Below, in pieces: positions 60,601 through 64,000 of a stretch of DNA of 64,000 nucleotides. This stretch comes from Balneola sp. EhC07. Its GTDB lineage: Bacteria > Bacteroidota > Rhodothermia > Balneolales > Balneolaceae. Every line of letters begins with the position of its first letter. The first letter of the stretch is position 1. The position numbers and the translations under genes were made by a program. The DNA is taken from positions 248,001-312,000 of the forward strand of contig NZ_LXYG01000020.1 of assembly GCF_001650905.1 (NCBI RefSeq), in the 5' to 3' direction. Under the pieces are notes generated by a model. The model searched no databases. It had not been told where the DNA came from and saw nothing but the letters and a program-made list of their open reading frames with translations.

Positions 60601-61590
60601 ATGAATATTGATGACATCACTTTACCGAAAAAACCGCTTTTCTTAGCACCGATGGAAGACGTTACGGATTCGCCTTTCAGACAAATTTGCAGAGAAAAAG
60701 GTGCCGATATAGTATTTACTGAATTTATCAGCTCAGAAGCACTTATACGCGACTCTGAAATTGCGCTTCATAAAATGAGCTTTGATGAGAGTGAGCGACC
60801 ATTTGGTGTTCAGATATTTGGCGGACGTGAAGAAGCTATGCATGGTGCTGCTAAGGTAGCTTTGAATAACAATCCTGATGTAGTTGATATAAACTTCGGT
60901 TGCCCCGTTTATAAAGTTGTTAATAAAGGCGCCGGAGCCGCTTGTCTCAAAGATCTGGATATGATGGAGCGGATGGCGGGAACGGTTGTAGATGCTGTTA
61001 CAGACAGACCTGTTACTGTAAAAACCAGACTTGGTTGGGATGATGATACCATCAAAATTCAGGAAGTTGCTTTGATGCTCCAAAAACTGGGAGTGAAAGC
61101 ATTAACAATTCATGCCCGAACACGTTGCCAAAAATATAAAGGGGACGCGCGCTGGGAATGGTTGAAAAAACTTAAAAACACACCCGGACTTGAAATCCCC
61201 ATTATTGGAAATGGAGATGTAACTTCTCCTGAACTCGCAAAAAAGATGTTCGACGAAACCGGTGTTGATGGAGTTATGATCGGCAGGGGCGCCATCGGAA
61301 ATCCTTGGATCTTTGAACAATCAAGACATTATCTGGAAACAGGAGAGTTATTACCGGAGCCGACATTAGAAGAAAAACTCAATGTTTGCGCAGAACAACT
61401 ACGTAAATCAGTAGTTCATCAGGGAGAAAAGTACGGCGTTGTGATCATGAAAAAACATTACGGTCAATATCTGAAAGGGATCTACAATGGGAAAAAACTT
61501 AGAATGGAGTTGATGAAACATGATACAATGGATCCCATTCTGGAGATCCTGCTCAACTTCAAAGAAGAAGACACATTTGCTTTGGCTTGA
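60601..61590 (+). CDS. dusB: tRNA-dihydrouridine synthase
   Basis: 329 residues; TIM barrel with LAPMEDVTDSPFRQIC, TEFISSEALIR, DINFGCPVYKVVNKGAGAACLKD (catalytic Cys in the GAACL loop), TIHARTRCQKYKGDARWEW and GNGDVTSPELAKKM followed by GVMIGRGAIGNPWIF, all DusB/NifR3 signatures. Reduces uridine to dihydrouridine in the tRNA D-loop using FMN and NADPH. A single gene in its neighbourhood. Confidence 0.94.
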   Translation: MNIDDITLPKKPLFLAPMEDVTDSPFRQICREKGADIVFTEFISSEALIRDSEIALHKMSFDESERPFGVQIFGGREEAMHGAAKVALNNNPDVVDINFGCPVYKVVNKGAGAACLKDLDMMERMAGTVVDAVTDRPVTVKTRLGWDDDTIKIQEVALMLQKLGVKALTIHARTRCQKYKGDARWEWLKKLKNTPGLEIPIIGNGDVTSPELAKKMFDETGVDGVMIGRGAIGNPWIFEQSRHYLETGELLPEPTLEEKLNVCAEQLRKSVVHQGEKYGVVIMKKHYGQYLKGIYNGKKLRMELMKHDTMDPILEILLNFKEEDTFALA

Positions 61591-61748
61591 TGGGTTTATG
61601 TGCCACAAAAGCATGGAAACACTAAATTTTAATTCATTTTAAAGCTTTAAACTTTTAGTGGTAAAATTATTCAAAACCTTTTCGTAACCTTTTTATTTTC
61701 AGCAAGTGTATTAACTGACAACTCTAATTAAATCAATTTCTTTCTTTA

Positions 61749-63140
61749 ATGTTCAGAGCTATATTTTGTGCATTTCTTCTGCTTTCCTGCACATCTTCAT
61801 CACAAATTGATCTACTTGAAAAACTAAGAGAGTACGAAGGACTTTATGAGTATCAAGGTGAAACAACCCTTACTCTTCAGGCTTCCAAGATGGATACGAC
61901 TTTATATGCCGTTATTGACTATGCAAAATATCCGCTTTATTACGATTCTGTGGATTCTTTTAAAAATACTCAGGGAGATATAGTCACCTTTCAGAGGAAT
62001 TCTGAGAAAGATGTGGTTAGCTACACAGTTGATGGGAGATCATTCCAGTTACTTTCAAAAGATTTTGATAGTCTTGATATGGAGCCTAGATCTGATTTGA
62101 ATAATGATGGAGATAGATATTTATATGAAACTCCTAAAGAACTGAACGATGGATTGAGAACAGGAAATATCACCGAACTTGAAAATCCTGATTTGATTCT
62201 GGAAATGGTTCGAAAAACTATTGAGGGAAAATTCCCTGATGTTCACAGCACTTTGGTATACAAAAATGATAAACTTGTGCTGGAAGAATATTTCTATGGA
62301 TATGATAGCACTACTCCTCATCAGTTAAGATCTGCTACAAAAGTGTTGTATGGTACATTGCTTGGTATAGTAATTGACAAAGGATTTATCAAAAGTGAAG
62401 ACGAGCTTTTATTACCTTTTTTCGATGATGAATATGAATCAATAGAAAATGTGGATAGCCGAAAAAGAAAAATAACTATCAAAGATTTTCTAACCTATCA
62501 GCATGGAATGGATTGTGAAAATAATAATCCAAGCAGCAAAGGTAATGAAATGGCCATGATGAGTAGTGATGATTGGGTTAAGTACACTCTTGATTTACCA
62601 ATGGTTAGTGAGCCCGGTAAAACTTCTTCATATTGTACAGGTATTGCGTTAACAATTGGCAAACTCATTGAGATAGTTTCCGGTGAGAATCTAGAATCAT
62701 TTGCGAAAGAAAGCCTTTTCGATAAACTTGGTATTAAGAACTATCACTGGCGATTTGCACCCGACTATTCAAGTCGGACAACATTTAGTCAAAAGTCCCT
62801 TACTCCAAGAGAAATGTTAAAATGGGCCCTTTTATATAAGAATAAAGGCATGTGGAACGGAGAACAAATTATTTCATCTGATTGGGTAGACAAATCGTTC
62901 GCAACTTATGGAATCGGGGAATTCGGCTATCTATGGGAACACAAATATATAATGGTGGATGGAAAGAGATTTGATTCTTATATGGCATCAGGTAATGGTG
63001 GGCAGAAGATCAATATCTGGCCTGAGTTAGATATGATCACAGTATTTACAGGCGGGAATTATAACTCTTATATGTTATATGGAGTAAGCACGCCTCCAAA
63101 CAGAATGATACCCAATTATATTTTAAAAGCTACATTTTAA
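61749..63140 (+). CDS. Beta-lactamase-like serine hydrolase lipoprotein (class C/DD-peptidase fold)
   Basis: 463 residues, lipobox LLLSC (Cys about 14). Active-site SATK at about 195 (QLRSATKVLYG, the SxxK motif), tyrosine motif YCTG (SSYCTGIALTIGKLIE) in place of the usual YSN, and a late GxxxGG-type turn (ASGNGGQKINIWPELD) in the KTG position. Most such proteins are esterases or D-amino peptidases. N-terminal 120 residues form a separate beta-rich domain. Resistance function is not implied. Confidence 0.82.
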   Translation: MFRAIFCAFLLLSCTSSSQIDLLEKLREYEGLYEYQGETTLTLQASKMDTTLYAVIDYAKYPLYYDSVDSFKNTQGDIVTFQRNSEKDVVSYTVDGRSFQLLSKDFDSLDMEPRSDLNNDGDRYLYETPKELNDGLRTGNITELENPDLILEMVRKTIEGKFPDVHSTLVYKNDKLVLEEYFYGYDSTTPHQLRSATKVLYGTLLGIVIDKGFIKSEDELLLPFFDDEYESIENVDSRKRKITIKDFLTYQHGMDCENNNPSSKGNEMAMMSSDDWVKYTLDLPMVSEPGKTSSYCTGIALTIGKLIEIVSGENLESFAKESLFDKLGIKNYHWRFAPDYSSRTTFSQKSLTPREMLKWALLYKNKGMWNGEQIISSDWVDKSFATYGIGEFGYLWEHKYIMVDGKRFDSYMASGNGGQKINIWPELDMITVFTGGNYNSYMLYGVSTPPNRMIPNYILKATF

Positions 63141-63156
63141 AATAGTATAGCTTTCT

Positions 63157-63186
63157 TGTAAGGGCGAATGGCCATTCGCCCTTACA
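63157..63186. repeat. 30-bp perfect palindrome
   Basis: Fifteen bases (TGTAAGGGCGAATGG, 63157-63171) followed directly by their exact inverse to 63186; the central part reads GGGCGAATGGCCATTCGCCC. It lies 17 bp after the hydrolase gene. Similar GGGCGAA..TTCGCCC palindromes are widespread intergenic repeats; it could also act as a terminator-like hairpin, but no T tract follows. Confidence 0.85.
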
Positions 63187-63281
63187 GAACTTTTAGGACG
63201 AGTTAGACAGTGGCCAGTCTAAAACGAATCTTTTTATACCTCACTTCGTAGTCTCTCAAAGTTTATAAACAAGGAGACATC

Positions 63282-63485
63282 ATGTTGGCAAGATTAGCAC
63301 GTGTATTAAAATCATTTCTTGGAGCAGCCGGTGTTGCTGCTTCGCCCATAAAAGCAATTACCGGTATCGTAGTTAGCATTATCATCCCCTATCTGTTATA
63401 TGCTTTCTTCGGTGGCTTTGGTATTGCTTTAGCTATTTTCGGAATTGGTTGGGGAATTTGGTATTTCGTAAAGAAGAGTGATTAG
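63282..63485 (+). CDS. Small hydrophobic membrane protein
   Basis: 67 residues with a strong ribosome-binding site (AAGGAG, 7 nt before ATG). Two predicted TM stretches (about 25-42 and 44-60), Gly/Ile-rich, ending in a basic KKSD tail. No family recognised. Reminiscent of small inner-membrane stress or toxin-like peptides but nothing specific supports that. The gap after it, 63486-63730, shows no gene. Confidence 0.65.
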   Translation: MLARLARVLKSFLGAAGVAASPIKAITGIVVSIIIPYLLYAFFGGFGIALAIFGIGWGIWYFVKKSD

Positions 63486-63730
63486 ATTTATTAATTCCTT
63501 TTTCGTCTTCGTAGAATAGAGATCTAACAAATTATGGGGCTAAGTAATTGACTTTTTAATCCAATTAAGTCAAACTAAAACCTTCTTCTAAAAATTATCT
63601 AACATCTTTTTGTATAAATAACTATTAGCTTGCGCTTACACTCTGGTTGTCTTAGCGACAATATTAAATTAAAGTGGGTATAAAAAAGTACTGGTTTGAA
63701 AATTATCGGGTTAAGATTAGGATCATAGTT

Positions 63731-64000
63731 ATGACTCAGACTTTGAAACTAATAACAGTTATTTCTGTTATAATTTTATTTTGGTTTGGTTCCGCAATTG
63801 CTCAGAATAAGTCTGTTCGATTTGAACAACTTACTACTGCTGATGGATTGTCTCAAAGTACTGTGAACGACATCCTGCAGGATAGTCGCGGATTTCTTTG
63901 GTTTGCTACCGAAGATGGATTAAACAGGTACGACGGATATGAATTCAAGGTATACAGAAATAATCCTAACGATTCATTTTCGATCTCGGGCAATCAGATT
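63731..64000 (+). CDS. Two-component-regulator propeller sensor, N-terminal part (cut by window edge)
   Basis: 90 residues from ATG at 63731 to the window end. Signal peptide (about 1-25, cleavage after AIAQ), then VRFEQLTTADGLSQSTVNDILQ and SRGFLWFATEDGLNRYDGYEF, the recurring blade of the two-component-regulator propeller in hybrid sensor kinases. The rest (more blades, TM and likely kinase or HTH) lies outside the window. Confidence 0.88.
   Translation, partial: MTQTLKLITVISVIILFWFGSAIAQNKSVRFEQLTTADGLSQSTVNDILQDSRGFLWFATEDGLNRYDGYEFKVYRNNPNDSFSISGNQI

Noticed and set aside
61749-63140. Antibiotic-resistance beta-lactamase
   Set aside because: SxxK fold is shared by many esterases and peptidases, and the YxN and KTG positions deviate, so resistance is not supported.

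Overview
The window looks like chromosomal DNA from a marine Balneolales/Rhodothermota-type or Bacteroidota-type bacterium; this is an inference, best guess Balneola or Gracilimonas-like. The support is a low-to-moderate GC appearance, a SusC/SusD pair, several promoters with the Bacteroidota-style -7 element TAnnTTTG, a fused alpha/beta 2-oxoacid dehydrogenase E1, fused CzcA-TolC and MerT-MerP proteins, and a serine-palmitoyltransferase-like gene.

Layout. 1-2.5 kb: a nitrosative-stress module (Rrf2 regulator plus RIC/ScdA iron-sulfur repair protein) with a diheme cytochrome c encoded divergently. 2.5-6.2 kb: four cell-envelope proteins, including a tandem pair of PQQ-propeller lipoproteins. 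6.2-12.9 kb: SusC/SusD plus a secreted calcineurin-like phosphoesterase, bracketed by an intact DUF420 gene (12.9 kb) and a broken 3' copy of it (6.3 kb). 13-17.5 kb: central metabolism (2-oxoacid dehydrogenase E1, fumarase).

17.8-44.9 kb is a 27-kb metal-resistance island. It has copper (AraC-type regulator with an HMA-like domain, CopA), mercury (MerR with a canonical operator-promoter, a 48-residue Cys-rich protein, an ArsR regulator, MerTP, a GDCCVxC protein, MerF, a MerA-like reductase), copper/silver (CusA, CusC, CusB, DUF3347, DUF305, DUF2231) and zinc/cadmium/cobalt (CzcA-TolC fusion, CzcB, CzcD, a second HMA-AraC regulator, ZntA-like ATPase) modules. The two HMA-AraC proteins each lie just upstream of a metal P-type ATPase gene, which suggests a dedicated metal sensor family.

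44.9-50.7 kb holds a candidate sphingolipid or sulfonolipid cluster: an alpha-oxoamine synthase (SPT-like), a GNAT acyltransferase, two GT4 glycosyltransferases and an extended SDR reductase. 50.7-53.3 kb carries a propeller/Ig protein and MutY. 53.3-55.0 kb is a small accessory stretch with a GIY-YIG pseudogene enclosed by a perfect 28-bp inverted repeat and an AlbA_2/Schlafen-like gene. 55-64 kb returns to housekeeping genes (TIGR02757, rpsU, radA, a flippase-like membrane protein, class I aldolase, dusB, a beta-lactamase-like hydrolase) and ends inside a two-component propeller sensor. Several palindromic repeat families are scattered throughout. No rRNA, tRNA or CRISPR array was recognised.
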